From positions 4,592-68,591 of the forward strand of contig MLAK01000713.1 of the NCBI GenBank assembly GCA_001839685.1: DNA of 64,000 nucleotides. The letters are read 5' to 3'. The stretch is from Tritrichomonas foetus (Eukaryota > Parabasalia > Tritrichomonadida > Tritrichomonadidae). Under the pieces are notes generated by a model. It was given only the letters and a program-made list of their open reading frames with translations. It was not told the origin of the DNA and made no database searches. Positions 40,401 to 48,349 of this stretch are shown here, one piece after another. A program made the position numbers and the translations under genes. Position 1 is the first letter of the stretch; each line of letters begins with the position of its first letter.

Positions 40401-40872
40401 CGAGATTACTAATTTTAGCAGAAAGTCCAAAATCTGTCACTTTTGTTTGTCCGTTAGTCGTAAGAATATTTGATGCTCTCAAGTTGTCATGCGTGTTGCC
40501 CTGAGAGTGAAGATATTCTAATCCTTGTAAAACTTCATAGATGTAGCGAGCGACGAGTTTTTCTGGAAGGGCTTTATAACCTTTCAACGTGTCCAAAAGT
40601 GACTTCCCTTCGCACCAATCCATGACCAGATATACGCTTCCTTCAATATGGAGACATTCGTGGTAATGAATTAAATGCTTGTGGCGAAGTGAGTTAAATA
40701 ACGCAAACGTTCGATAAATTACTTCGGGTTGGAGTTTTTGGAGAATCGTTGGTGAAAAATATTTAATAGCGACAAAATAACCTTTTTCTGAACTCATAGC
40801 TTGAATGAGTTGGGGTTTTTCGGAAGATGGCGTAACTGGTTGTTCGAATTTGTACTCATTTACTTTATTCAT
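37447..40872 (-). CDS. Kinase-fold/armadillo protein, likely pseudokinase
   Basis: 1141 residues from the ATG at 40872 (the frame also opens at a TTG, 40908). The N-terminal kinase domain (about 15-275) is Cdc15/MAP3K-epsilon-like, with Lys37 (VAIK), DFGLSA (147-152) and WSAPEV (166-171). But the glycine loop is missing (QAMSSEKGYF), and the catalytic loop is HDNLRASN, so the HRD Asp is Asn130. A Pro/Ser/Lys linker (about 300-600) leads to armadillo/HEAT repeats (about 610-1140; for example IKENFCLLGGIPPLMKFLEH). The kinase-plus-ARM layout matches septation/hippo-type regulators. It may act as a scaffold without catalysis. Confidence 0.83.
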   Translation of the reverse strand: MNKVNEYKFEQPVTPSSEKPQLIQAMSSEKGYFVAIKYFSPTILQKLQPEVIYRTFALFNSLRHKHLIHYHECLHIEGSVYLVMDWCEGKSLLDTLKGYKALPEKLVARYIYEVLQGLEYLHSQGNTHDNLRASNILTTNGQTKVTDFGLSAKISNLDVLNHPYWSAPEVLESKTFTKESDIWSLGCTIIELMTGKPPFADLPPEEARNHILTETPPLPTNASTHLCDFLRICFNRDPSQRPTAKELQTYFWITTNNVITKDEPEATSVPLSLGIQFAKQGEGKSVNQIEQNLAEIDKIFGDSESEMSLPKNTNNNPAPLQLKPAPFQPTLQIPANQNQLKKLPSGSSESGDIFDSSSSSASKSSQKGKKKGGAKLQPMNPAPLVQLNQPPLIKLPSKDEKKDEKKSEKKVNSPAPLLVLPAQAQKPAQGGPAPLLLLPGGGGDSSDFDIDDGSSDDESPLEISPTKGNQPILSLAGSSSKANTLTLPGAGGSLSIVGANLPSIGSLDLSSTTESSMSFEPSKMKKGQVDNKSLLDNFVETSDETSGMSLVLSEEGGQQATLIIQQNIVGQPNLDFLTESDESERRIFAHRSKVEDLSRELIAKLHSLNTIKKEIEVSQILDRISEILKDEPTVRSALVSQQGIMPIIEIIEFSHIKNPKVTKKVLSIIYDMCFEQSQIKENFCLLGGIPPLMKFLEHNEEAECRKFAVKILTEICSKSQDNTQMFIACNGVSAVKQILSYDLDKERELIVAAVETVSQIFGSQRATQKADLCRLFMKAGVFQPMAEILLHYSIEDEFKDNESTQKVVSTLCDLFNTFAQADTKVKMAMSSPNVMKNIIQSMYSDSSGVRRNLSLDDTLCLCKAIKFIAMDSETRENLTDAGVMMMTCEMLKIDFGKGETKDKNVLNLLIHSNLIMLLNDMCKLSQVSKGRIGIVADSRLLPHLVEFLKTESELKTMTLSVIMELYNVGKSDRKSMKKLIKDNLIGLYIENLQHPYWGSKAITAISTLLQDDSLGIEKIIAEEESIENFRQGIKLVDPDNAPSFIKGFISMARKSKKFVESLVNKEFCIILINKFNMKSDQTKSQVQTALLEFVLAMFQSNAKSVTLYMKSQEMKVVIQGFMSAIIVKQKTCAQQILDFFV

Positions 40873-40931
40873 CGATGACTTCTTTTTTAAATTTTGAAAA
40901 ACTTCCAAAAGCTTTCAAAAACTTAAATTTC

Positions 40932-40938
40932 AAAACGT
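40932..40938 (-). promoter_or_regulatory. ACGTTTT motif upstream of kinase/armadillo gene
   Basis: AAAACGT on the plus strand (ACGTTTT toward the gene), 60 bases before the ATG. This is more distant than in most of the set. Confidence 0.3.
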
Positions 40939-41400
40939 AAATTCTTGTGAAAATTTGGTGAGAAATTTGCATTGCTCATATCTACTTTTGAGGATTGACA
41001 TCACAAACTTTATTAGTTTCTCTAAATATCTATTATTAATTTTGAAAGTTACTTAAAATTCTGACTAGGAAGTACCACTAATGTTCCAAATCAGATAAAA
41101 CAATATGTTTTCTTTTTAATATTTTTCTTTTTATTTTTGTCTATATCTTATTAGAGATATTTTTTGTTAGACAAGACAATTTAATGAGTGAATCAAGAAC
41201 TATTGATTTGTGGAATGATTTTTCTCATGAGGAGTCATATATATGATTGCAGAATAATTAAATCTTTCTATAATAATAATTAAATCGAAATGCATAAACT
41301 GGTTTAATTCACGGAGTTTCACGGCGGAAAAATGAACGATAAATCACAAAAAATGGCATCTTTCTTTTAGTTTTTACATTCATTGAAATTCATTTAGTGT
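40939..41400. other. Intergenic stretch without visible gene
   Basis: AT-rich; no protein-like frame, repeat or motif was found. Confidence 0.4.
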
Positions 41401-42240
41401 CTTTGCAAAATTTATAAAAGATTTGGAAGTATTAAAACATCTTCAAACAATGATACTATCTCCATTTAATGGTGAAGAACCACTCAATATCAATGAAATA
41501 TCGCTTTTTGGATTGCATTAAAAACATTGAACTATCCCTAAATTCATCTGTATATGATGGTTTTCTTCGTTTACTTGTTCATCTTTCCATATATAATATT
41601 TTTGTGTTCCAAAAAATGAAGGGTGATCATTTTATCTTTTCTGATATATCAGATGCGTTATTAGCCAAGCTGTCTAGTAAATACTTTCAAACCATCTACA
41701 TCAACTTTTATTTTCAGAAACAATAAATATTTACTTCTTTCTCTTATCGAAAAAGGTATTATTTATTTTTCAATGATATAAAAAGATATTATGTCTTTAT
41801 ATGATGATATCTTTCTGTTTTTCTCTTCTTAGCTAAAAAGAACCAATCAAATATGATATGAAGCAAGAAATAAATATATTCGTTAATCTGATAACAATGG
41901 AAATGAAAGTGATTATCAAGCCATATTGAACTTTTTTCAAATAATAGTTCAGATATTAGAAAACAAATGCATTTAACAGAATAAATAGCTCGAATTATCA
42001 GCAAAGATTATCTTGTATCATTGTGAAAACTCATAACAAGTTCTGAAAACTTTGATATTCAAACAAAAATTCACTCATCATTTTTGGAGAATAACCCAGA
42101 TAAAAATTATGATGACTATAATATTAGTCTTCTTGAGTATCCTATGGCTTTTGGTTCTATAAAAATATTTTATTATCTGTGGTTGAATAAAGCCAGTTAT
42201 TCACACGAATCAATTGGTTTTGGTGTAATAGATAGGATCT
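41400..42240 (+). pseudogene. DUF3447 pseudogene
   Basis: Broken plus-strand frames. The 85-codon piece at 41469-41726 (KNIELSLNSSVYDGFLRLLV) is probably the start. The clearest part is 41990-42240, where ARIISKDYLVSL, a stop, then KLITSSENFDIQTKIHSSF and SLLEYPMAFGSIKIFYYLWL match the typical DUF3447 order (fragment before the ankyrins). Stops and frame changes rule out a working gene. Alternatives are few because SLLEY.AFGSIKIF.YL is distinctive. Confidence 0.65.
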
Positions 42241-42712
42241 AAAAAATATTTTTTTTATTATATTGAATTCATATTTGATGAACGTTTTTAAAAATCACTA
42301 CAGTATCATCGATCAGAGCTGATTGAGTATATAGACATTATCATTACCAATAATACTTTTATATTTTATTCATGATTTACATATAAATTTCCCATTCATT
42401 ATCTAAAAACACACCATTCTAAGCCGCTGAAAGAAACGCAGAAACAAACATTAATGATTATCTAAAATCGTTGTAATTCATTTACCTTCCCTCTAAACAT
42501 AAAATCAGTTGTGATATTCAATTGTCAATATTATTTTCTAGCACAATAACGAAATGATACAACATCTGTCTTTGTTATGATCATTTTTTTATTTAAGAAA
42601 TTATCCAAACATCATTTTTCTTAGTGACATTCAACTTCATTTGTGATACTAATGTTGATGAAACGATAATAAAAATATTTTATAATAAAATGTAATAAAG
42701 AAAAATGCCAGG

Positions 42713-42751
<39 letters not shown>

Positions 42752-42884
42752 AACAAAATCGTTCTTTTTTTCATTATTTTTATGAAAAAACTTTTGAATC
42801 ACACATAAAATAAAATAATTCTAAAATCAAAAAACAAACCAAACACAAAATGTCATACAGGGCATGGCAAACTGAATGATGAAA
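42241..42884. other. Intergenic region with 37-base A run
   Basis: No gene. A 37-base A homopolymer (42713-42749) lies about 470 bases downstream of the DUF3447 remnant. It might be a simple expansion or the tail of an old retrocopy. Confidence 0.6.
42713..42749. repeat. A(37) homopolymer
   Basis: Uninterrupted A tract, the longest homopolymer seen in the window; its exact length may vary between reads. Confidence 0.95.
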
Positions 42885-44027
42885 TTAAGCAGCAGGTTCA
42901 GCTTCTGGAGATGGTGGTGGTGTGTATTTTCGAAAGACTGACGCTGCTTCTTCTTCCGAAATGTCAGGGTTTGCCGCAATGGAGAAATTAACAATTTTTT
43001 CATTTTTAGAAAGCATTTCCGTAAGCCTAAGAAGGCCGCGGGTGCCAATCAAATTATCATTCAATAGAAGTGTTGATAATGAAGTGTTACCTTGTATGTA
43101 CATTCGCCCATCATCCATAAGCACACAAGTGTTCCAGCGAGCGATAACAGCAGGTTGAATGGGCAAGTTTGGATCGAATGAATAAGTTCTATCATTAGTA
43201 GGTTTTGCTTGTTGACCTTTCTTTGGTTTTGTAACAGTTTTTTTCGGAGGTGCCTTTCCACCTTTCTTCTTTTTCACCAAATCAGAACCATCATCATTTA
43301 TTTTTGATTTTGAATCATCGTTGATGATTTTTTCCCGGATTTCAATTTCCTGATCTGTTAAAAAGTAAAAGCTTAAAGCATCGGCTAAAGAAAAAGCTCC
43401 CAAATCGCCGATTTTATTTGAACTCAAATTTAAGCATTTTATCGACTGGTTAAAGTAGAGGGATCGCGCGAGAGAAATCGCACCATCATCACCTAAATTG
43501 CAGCCAGTTAAATCCAGCATTTTCAAAGTCGACATAGCAAAGGCATTATACAATTTGTTGACAGATGGATTGAAAACGCTCTCTTCATAAGAGGGATGCA
43601 AGTAAGAAGTGATGCACGAATTCCCACGAAGCGATAAAGCATCAAGATTGGGCAATAATAGAAATGGGCAAATCAGGTCACGCTGAACTGGACAGAAGTC
43701 AAAATATATCTGAGGAATCTGAACTTTGATTAAATCTGCTGCAAATTTCGTGAAAAAAGTCGTATCTTGAAAATAGCATGCATGAAAAATAAGTCGCTGA
43801 AGTTTCGTATATTTTTGAAAGAGTCGAAGTAAAACTTTTGCAAATGTTGGCGTGATTGTTTTTTTGGAAAAGCGTATTTCGATGTCGCATTTTGCTAAAT
43901 ATGTGGAAATTGAGGTGACTTCTGCCTCATCGGTGAATCCATTTGCTTTACAAGCTGCTTGAAACTCGCTGACCAATGGATTTGTAGCTTTAAGCGTTCT
44001 GGAATTCGAGGCTGGCTTGCGAGACAT
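42885..44027 (-). CDS. LRRC71: LRRC71-like leucine-rich repeat protein
   Basis: Axoneme-type LRR protein, 380 residues from the ATG at 44027. Leucine-rich repeats are split by a Lys-rich insertion, as in LRRC71: STLKMLDLTGCNLGDDGAIS, IKCLNLSSNKIGDLGAFSLA, then a basic KKKKGGKAPPKK insert, then GRMYIQGNTSLSTLLLNDNL and TRGLLRLTEML. The order and the DGRMYIQGN block correspond to the human family member. A longer frame starts at 44135, but its 36 extra residues are AT-driven. ACGTTAA at 44039-44045 lies 12 bases before the 44027 ATG, so that start is chosen. It adjoins EFHC1, another axonemal gene. Confidence 0.82.
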   Translation of the reverse strand: MSRKPASNSRTLKATNPLVSEFQAACKANGFTDEAEVTSISTYLAKCDIEIRFSKKTITPTFAKVLLRLFQKYTKLQRLIFHACYFQDTTFFTKFAADLIKVQIPQIYFDFCPVQRDLICPFLLLPNLDALSLRGNSCITSYLHPSYEESVFNPSVNKLYNAFAMSTLKMLDLTGCNLGDDGAISLARSLYFNQSIKCLNLSSNKIGDLGAFSLADALSFYFLTDQEIEIREKIINDDSKSKINDDGSDLVKKKKGGKAPPKKTVTKPKKGQQAKPTNDRTYSFDPNLPIQPAVIARWNTCVLMDDGRMYIQGNTSLSTLLLNDNLIGTRGLLRLTEMLSKNEKIVNFSIAANPDISEEEAASVFRKYTPPPSPEAEPAA

Positions 44028-44038
44028 TTGATCAAAAA

Positions 44039-44045
44039 TTAACGT
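44039..44045 (-). promoter_or_regulatory. ACGTTAA motif before LRRC71-like gene
   Basis: TTAACGT on the plus strand, 12 bases from the preferred ATG; it supports the shorter protein start. Confidence 0.5.
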
Positions 44046-44474
44046 ATAAATAAATCGTTCATTTTCTGAAAAAGTTATATAATTCATTGAATTAATGACC
44101 ATATAACTCCATAAAAAGTTATTCCCGCAATTCATTGAGAAATCAGAAAAAAATTGAATATTTAACTAATAATTCTTCAATTTAAAACAATGAATATATC
44201 AATAAAAAATATTTTTACATCATATTTTCCTACATTATTACTTTTAAAATTATATCTGTTTAATCTTTTACCAGTTTAAATCTTATACATAAACTTCTTT
44301 CACAATTTTTAGATTGGAATATTTCGTTATAATATCAATTTGATACTCTCAACAAACTAGCTTGCAACTTGTCAAATCAAAACTTGTCGGAGCTTCCTGA
44401 ATCGATTCTTTTATTAATAAAAGAAAGAAAAAATACAAAAAATAAGAGCGGTGAGATGAGTTTAAATTCATTCT
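44046..44474. other. Intergenic region between same-strand axonemal genes
   Basis: About 430 bases; no gene or repeat seen. EFHC1 ends at 44475, so this is its 3' flank and the 5' flank of the LRRC71-like gene. Confidence 0.4.
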
Positions 44475-46226
44475 TTATTGAAGAGCAGAAACAAAGCTGA
44501 AATAGTCGAAACCAAAGTCGTTTGACCATCTTCGAACAATTGTGACGGCCTCGTGCATTGGCATATTGTAATTCCTCACAAGGGTCCTCTCTGCGAGGTC
44601 CTTGTCGACAAATCCAGAAAGTTTTGGATCGTTTCCTTCGAACGTCCTTCTCGACTTCATCAACGCGCGTGCATCAGATTTGTACTTCATGATGATTTCG
44701 TGTAAGTCTGCCTGTGGGAATTGGATTGTATCTGCTTCCATGTAGCTCATTGCATATTCATCTGCAACTCCTAATTGGAAGGTGTAGCCATTAATTACTA
44801 CTTCTTTTCCAACTTCGAAGTCTGAAGCGACGAAGTAGTTGTTGTTGTTTCTTACGTTCTTCACGCGCGACCTCTGGATGAATTTTCCTTCTCTGAAGCC
44901 TGAGTTCCTCTTTGGAAGCTCGAAAACAGCAACGGTGTCGTCCATCATGTAGAAAGCGACAACGAAATCTCTGTTTCGATCTTGTGGAGCAGGATTCTTG
45001 AATCGAGCACTGAATCTAAGAACTTCACCATCTTTGGTGATTAATTTGACAATGTCTTTGCGTGGCGGCTTAGGGTGAAGTGAGTAGCAATAGCCGAGGG
45101 AGTCCTGTTCATCACCCCAGCCATTATATGGAGGTGGCTCTTTCTTGATGTTGGAGAATGGAAGCGCCTCTTCAATATTGATGGGCGTCCAATCATGCGG
45201 CCCATATTTCTGGTCAAGGAATTGCTGTGTGAAAGGATCCGCGTCATACAGGAAGAAGTCACGACCGTTTACGTCAATGTGGCAGCCGATACGAAGATCA
45301 CTATCTTTATACGGCTGACCAGTTTGCGGGTTGGTGAGCTTCGTTTTCATCAATAACCTCGAAACTGGATCGCGGCCAGAGTTTGGTGGTAAAACTTGAA
45401 CAACTTCAATTGTGTCATCAACAAGGAAATAATGAACGACAAATTTGCGCTTCTCGCCGAAAAGATTTGTTCGGTCATCCCATATTGCATAGAATCGAAG
45501 AACTTTCCCGTCAAAGTCAAGGAATTGACGAAGGTGCGTCTTGTCCGTATCAATGTGGCCGACACGAATTGGGCGCTCTGTGAGTTTTCGCTTGATTGAA
45601 TAAAGATCGTCAGGTGGTTCTTCAAATTGGCCGAGTTCTAAGCCATTCTCATGGAAGTAGTTTTCTGTGAATTTATCGCATGAATAAATGTGGTAAACAA
45701 TTCCGTAGATCTCAACATTGATTCCAACTTTGAAATCTGAAGCGATATACTGACCGCCGAATGGAATGGAGTTGGGATTCAAGGCCCTCATACGACGAAG
45801 AAGAACGCCTTGCTCCATTCCACTGTTTCTGATTCGATATTCTTCAATCATAATTGAATTATCAACAAGATAAATGTGAATTCTGACATATCTGACACGC
45901 TGCTCCTCTTCTTGACTTTCTGTGATGTCTTCTCTGAAATATGCATAAAATCTGAGGACTGGCTCGTATGGCTCTTCCTTTGGTTGTTCGATGCTGGATT
46001 CCTGCTGGAATTGCATTGAGACCATTGGAGGTTCAGCGAAAGTTATCGTCTTGCTGTGTTCGTCGAGCTGTTTCGTAATTGTAGATCGTAATGGCGGGCG
46101 GGCTCCCATTAAACCGGCCGTAACTTTAAGATACTGTCCCCTACGGTAATCTTGCTTTCGCGGGTCGTAGAAAGTGTACCCGGGATAGTTCGGAAATTCA
46201 GTTGGAAGAACAGCTGTTGTTCTCAT
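44475..46226 (-). CDS. EFHC1: EFHC1-like protein with three DM10 domains
   Basis: Axonemal doublet-microtubule (inner) protein, 583 residues. An N-terminal YPGYTFYDPRKQDYRRGQYL motif is typical of EFHC1/Rib72. Three DM10 domains follow at about 85-190 (LRFYAYFRED...), 230-340 (VLRFYAIWDDRTNLFGEKRK) and 390-495 (VLRFSARFKNPAPQDRNRDF), each ending in a fixed VEIYGIVYHIYS-type turn. A short C-terminal region (about 515-583) is probably a worn EF-hand-like segment; no clean EF-hand is seen. The protein binds and stabilises flagellar microtubules in homologues. Three ACGTT/TCGTT copies lie upstream. Confidence 0.93.
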   Translation of the reverse strand: MRTTAVLPTEFPNYPGYTFYDPRKQDYRRGQYLKVTAGLMGARPPLRSTITKQLDEHSKTITFAEPPMVSMQFQQESSIEQPKEEPYEPVLRFYAYFREDITESQEEEQRVRYVRIHIYLVDNSIMIEEYRIRNSGMEQGVLLRRMRALNPNSIPFGGQYIASDFKVGINVEIYGIVYHIYSCDKFTENYFHENGLELGQFEEPPDDLYSIKRKLTERPIRVGHIDTDKTHLRQFLDFDGKVLRFYAIWDDRTNLFGEKRKFVVHYFLVDDTIEVVQVLPPNSGRDPVSRLLMKTKLTNPQTGQPYKDSDLRIGCHIDVNGRDFFLYDADPFTQQFLDQKYGPHDWTPINIEEALPFSNIKKEPPPYNGWGDEQDSLGYCYSLHPKPPRKDIVKLITKDGEVLRFSARFKNPAPQDRNRDFVVAFYMMDDTVAVFELPKRNSGFREGKFIQRSRVKNVRNNNNYFVASDFEVGKEVVINGYTFQLGVADEYAMSYMEADTIQFPQADLHEIIMKYKSDARALMKSRRTFEGNDPKLSGFVDKDLAERTLVRNYNMPMHEAVTIVRRWSNDFGFDYFSFVSALQ

Positions 46227-46241
46227 CTATATTTTTTCTAA

Positions 46242-46280
46242 TTAACGAACATCTCAAACGTATTATTCGGCGAACGTTAA
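46242..46280 (-). promoter_or_regulatory. Three ACGTT/TCGTT motifs before EFHC1
   Basis: TTAACGA (46242-46248), AAACGT (46257-46262) and AACGTTAA (46273-46280) within 40 bases. It is the densest such cluster in the window, starting 16 bases from the ATG. Confidence 0.5.
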
Positions 46281-46680
46281 GAACATAAAAAACAGAAATT
46301 ATTAAGTGAATATTTCACCATTGAGGAGCTTTTTGAATATATTCAAATTTGAAACATTTTCAAATATCATGTGTTCTTGATGATTTAGGATTGATGAAAG
46401 GAAATAAATGATCTATTTATGAACATTATGAAGACATACTCATAGAAACTGGTAGTACTATAGTGTTTCAGCAAAAATCAATTATATATTTACAATTTAT
46501 ATCGCTGATATTTGGGATATAATTACGAATATACTTTCACCACTTTGTTAGTAATTACCTTTACATATACTTGTGCATTACGACCAAAAAATAAGTTAAT
46601 TATGTCATAAAATTTCTTTGTGAAATTTTACATGTAAGTTGCATCATTTTGATGTCTTTTTTAAATAACATTTCATTATT
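46281..46680. other. Intergenic region between divergent EFHC1 and GT61 genes
   Basis: AT-rich, nothing recognised beyond the promoter motifs at both ends. Confidence 0.4.
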
Positions 46681-46710
46681 TTGGCCATGCTAAGGTCAAA
46701 AATAGGCCAA
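46681..46710 (+). promoter_or_regulatory. TTGGCC, AAGGTCA and GGCCAA cluster before GT61
   Basis: TTGGCC (46681-46686), AGGTCA (46693-46698) and GGCCAA (46705-46710) sit inside the frame that would extend the GT61 protein upstream. Their match to the SYF2 leader implies promoter, not coding, and points to the ATG at 46741. Confidence 0.5.
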
Positions 46711-46740
46711 TTTTCTCGAACTCGAGAATCGATCACAAAA

Positions 46741-47901
46741 ATGAAACTACACTTATCTTTGAACGACCTTATAATAATAATTTTGATCTTATCGGTTCTC
46801 TTTACTTCAATACGCGAATTTGTCTTTATTTCATCAGAAGTCACAAATAATTTTTATAATACAACATCGAAAATCTACGAGCAGCTTCCAGATCGCATCT
46901 ACAACCGGACGAAATTTGCACAGATTTCGGAACTTCCAGGAGTCGGCACTCTTGATTTCATTGGTCCATGGCTTAATGGAATGAAATACCACGATCTCTT
47001 TTTCAACGAGAAAAATATTCCAGAAGAAATCGAAGTAGTTCACATGAAGAATCTCTATGTCACTCGCCAGTGTATTTTTTACGATAATTATTCATATTAT
47101 TATGTTCGACCAACCTGCCAGTTCGAGTATGGAAACACATTACATGGTTCAAAAACGGTTATTGATCGACTTGAATCAGTAATTGCCATCTGCCATCTTT
47201 GGACCCATAATTATGCGCATATGATTTTTGATGTGCTTGTTCCAATGTCACTTTTGCCACAGAAAATCATTGACCAATCATTCATTTTGGTCACTGCCAA
47301 AACAACTTTTGTTAAAAAAGTGCTGAAAATTTATGGCTTTAATGAAGATCGAATCCTTTTTATGAGACTACAAGATTTAGTTGAATGTGAGAATTTGTAT
47401 ACTGTTCATCCACACTCTTTCTATAATCTTCAACGAATCACAATGCAAAAATTTAGAACATATTGTGTGAGAAAGTTCAATTTGGATCAAGTTCCTCCAT
47501 TTCGATTCGTTCTCTTCAATAGAAAAGGCTCCCGAAGTCTTGCAAACTTCGATGAAGTTTATTGTTTCCTTGAAAGAAATTATCCGCAATTTCAATGGGA
47601 ACATAGAATTTCTTATGAAGAGGCTTCAAACACAATTTTATACTTTAATGAAATTTTACTCTTTTTTGGTCCACACGGAGCTGATTTTGCATCAATGGTT
47701 TTTCTGCAGGAATCGTCAATTGTTTGTGAAATTCAACCAGCAACTTTCGTGTCTTGTTATTTGATTATTTCAAATTTACTTGGTTTCCACCACATCATTG
47801 GACGTTTGCCGCTTATGGAATTTGACACTTATTCGCATAACGTTTTACCATTGACTGTGGCGAACCAAATGATTGAACAGGTCCTGCACTACATCGACTA
47901 A
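46741..47901 (+). CDS. GT61-family glycosyltransferase (DUF563)
   Basis: Type II Golgi glycosyltransferase, 386 residues from the ATG at 46741. A short cytosolic head (MKLHLSLND) is followed by a membrane anchor (LIIIILILSVLFTSI, about 10-24) and a luminal domain. The GT61 core is visible: HLWTHNYAHMIFDVLVPM (about 158-175), a central region with FNRKGSR, and the C-terminal FFGPHGADFASMVFL (about 316-330), the family's HGAxxx.xF signature. GT61 enzymes add xylose, arabinose or GlcNAc; the substrate is not readable. In-frame codons upstream (46687 ATG) are less likely because promoter-like motifs occupy them. It probably takes part in surface glycan or lipoglycan building. Confidence 0.85.
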   Translation: MKLHLSLNDLIIIILILSVLFTSIREFVFISSEVTNNFYNTTSKIYEQLPDRIYNRTKFAQISELPGVGTLDFIGPWLNGMKYHDLFFNEKNIPEEIEVVHMKNLYVTRQCIFYDNYSYYYVRPTCQFEYGNTLHGSKTVIDRLESVIAICHLWTHNYAHMIFDVLVPMSLLPQKIIDQSFILVTAKTTFVKKVLKIYGFNEDRILFMRLQDLVECENLYTVHPHSFYNLQRITMQKFRTYCVRKFNLDQVPPFRFVLFNRKGSRSLANFDEVYCFLERNYPQFQWEHRISYEEASNTILYFNEILLFFGPHGADFASMVFLQESSIVCEIQPATFVSCYLIISNLLGFHHIIGRLPLMEFDTYSHNVLPLTVANQMIEQVLHYID

Positions 47902-48349
47902 TATTCCTCACATATTTTATTTAATTGTGTATCTTCAATATTTTCTGCGTTTGTTGAAGATTGAATTGGAATAAAATTTTGAAAATTGGATTAATAATTT
48001 GTGACTTCATCGAAGAAAAAAAAATAGTCATATAATTATTATTGGATTGTAATTGTATTTATGATAAACTATGCCTTTTAATCGATCTATTTTTATTTTT
48101 GACGCCTTTTCATTTATGAACATATGTTTATAGTAAACAGTTTCTTATAAAAATGAGAAATATGTTTGTGCTGATTGATTAGGAAATGAAAATTAAAAAT
48201 AGTTTTTATCACCAAAAAAGAAGTGAAGAAGAAATTAATATAAAAATGAGGAGAGAAAAGTGAATATCATGGTATTTTTACACAAATCATATTTTGGTTT
48301 CTCATTTTTCAATACAATAGTATATTATCATTTCATTTCATATCCATAA
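47902..48349. other. Intergenic region between convergent genes
   Basis: No gene or repeat is seen in about 450 AT-rich bases. Confidence 0.4.

Noticed and set aside
41789..42004. 71-codon minus-strand frame
   Set aside because: Antisense to the DUF3447 pseudogene and without protein-like features.
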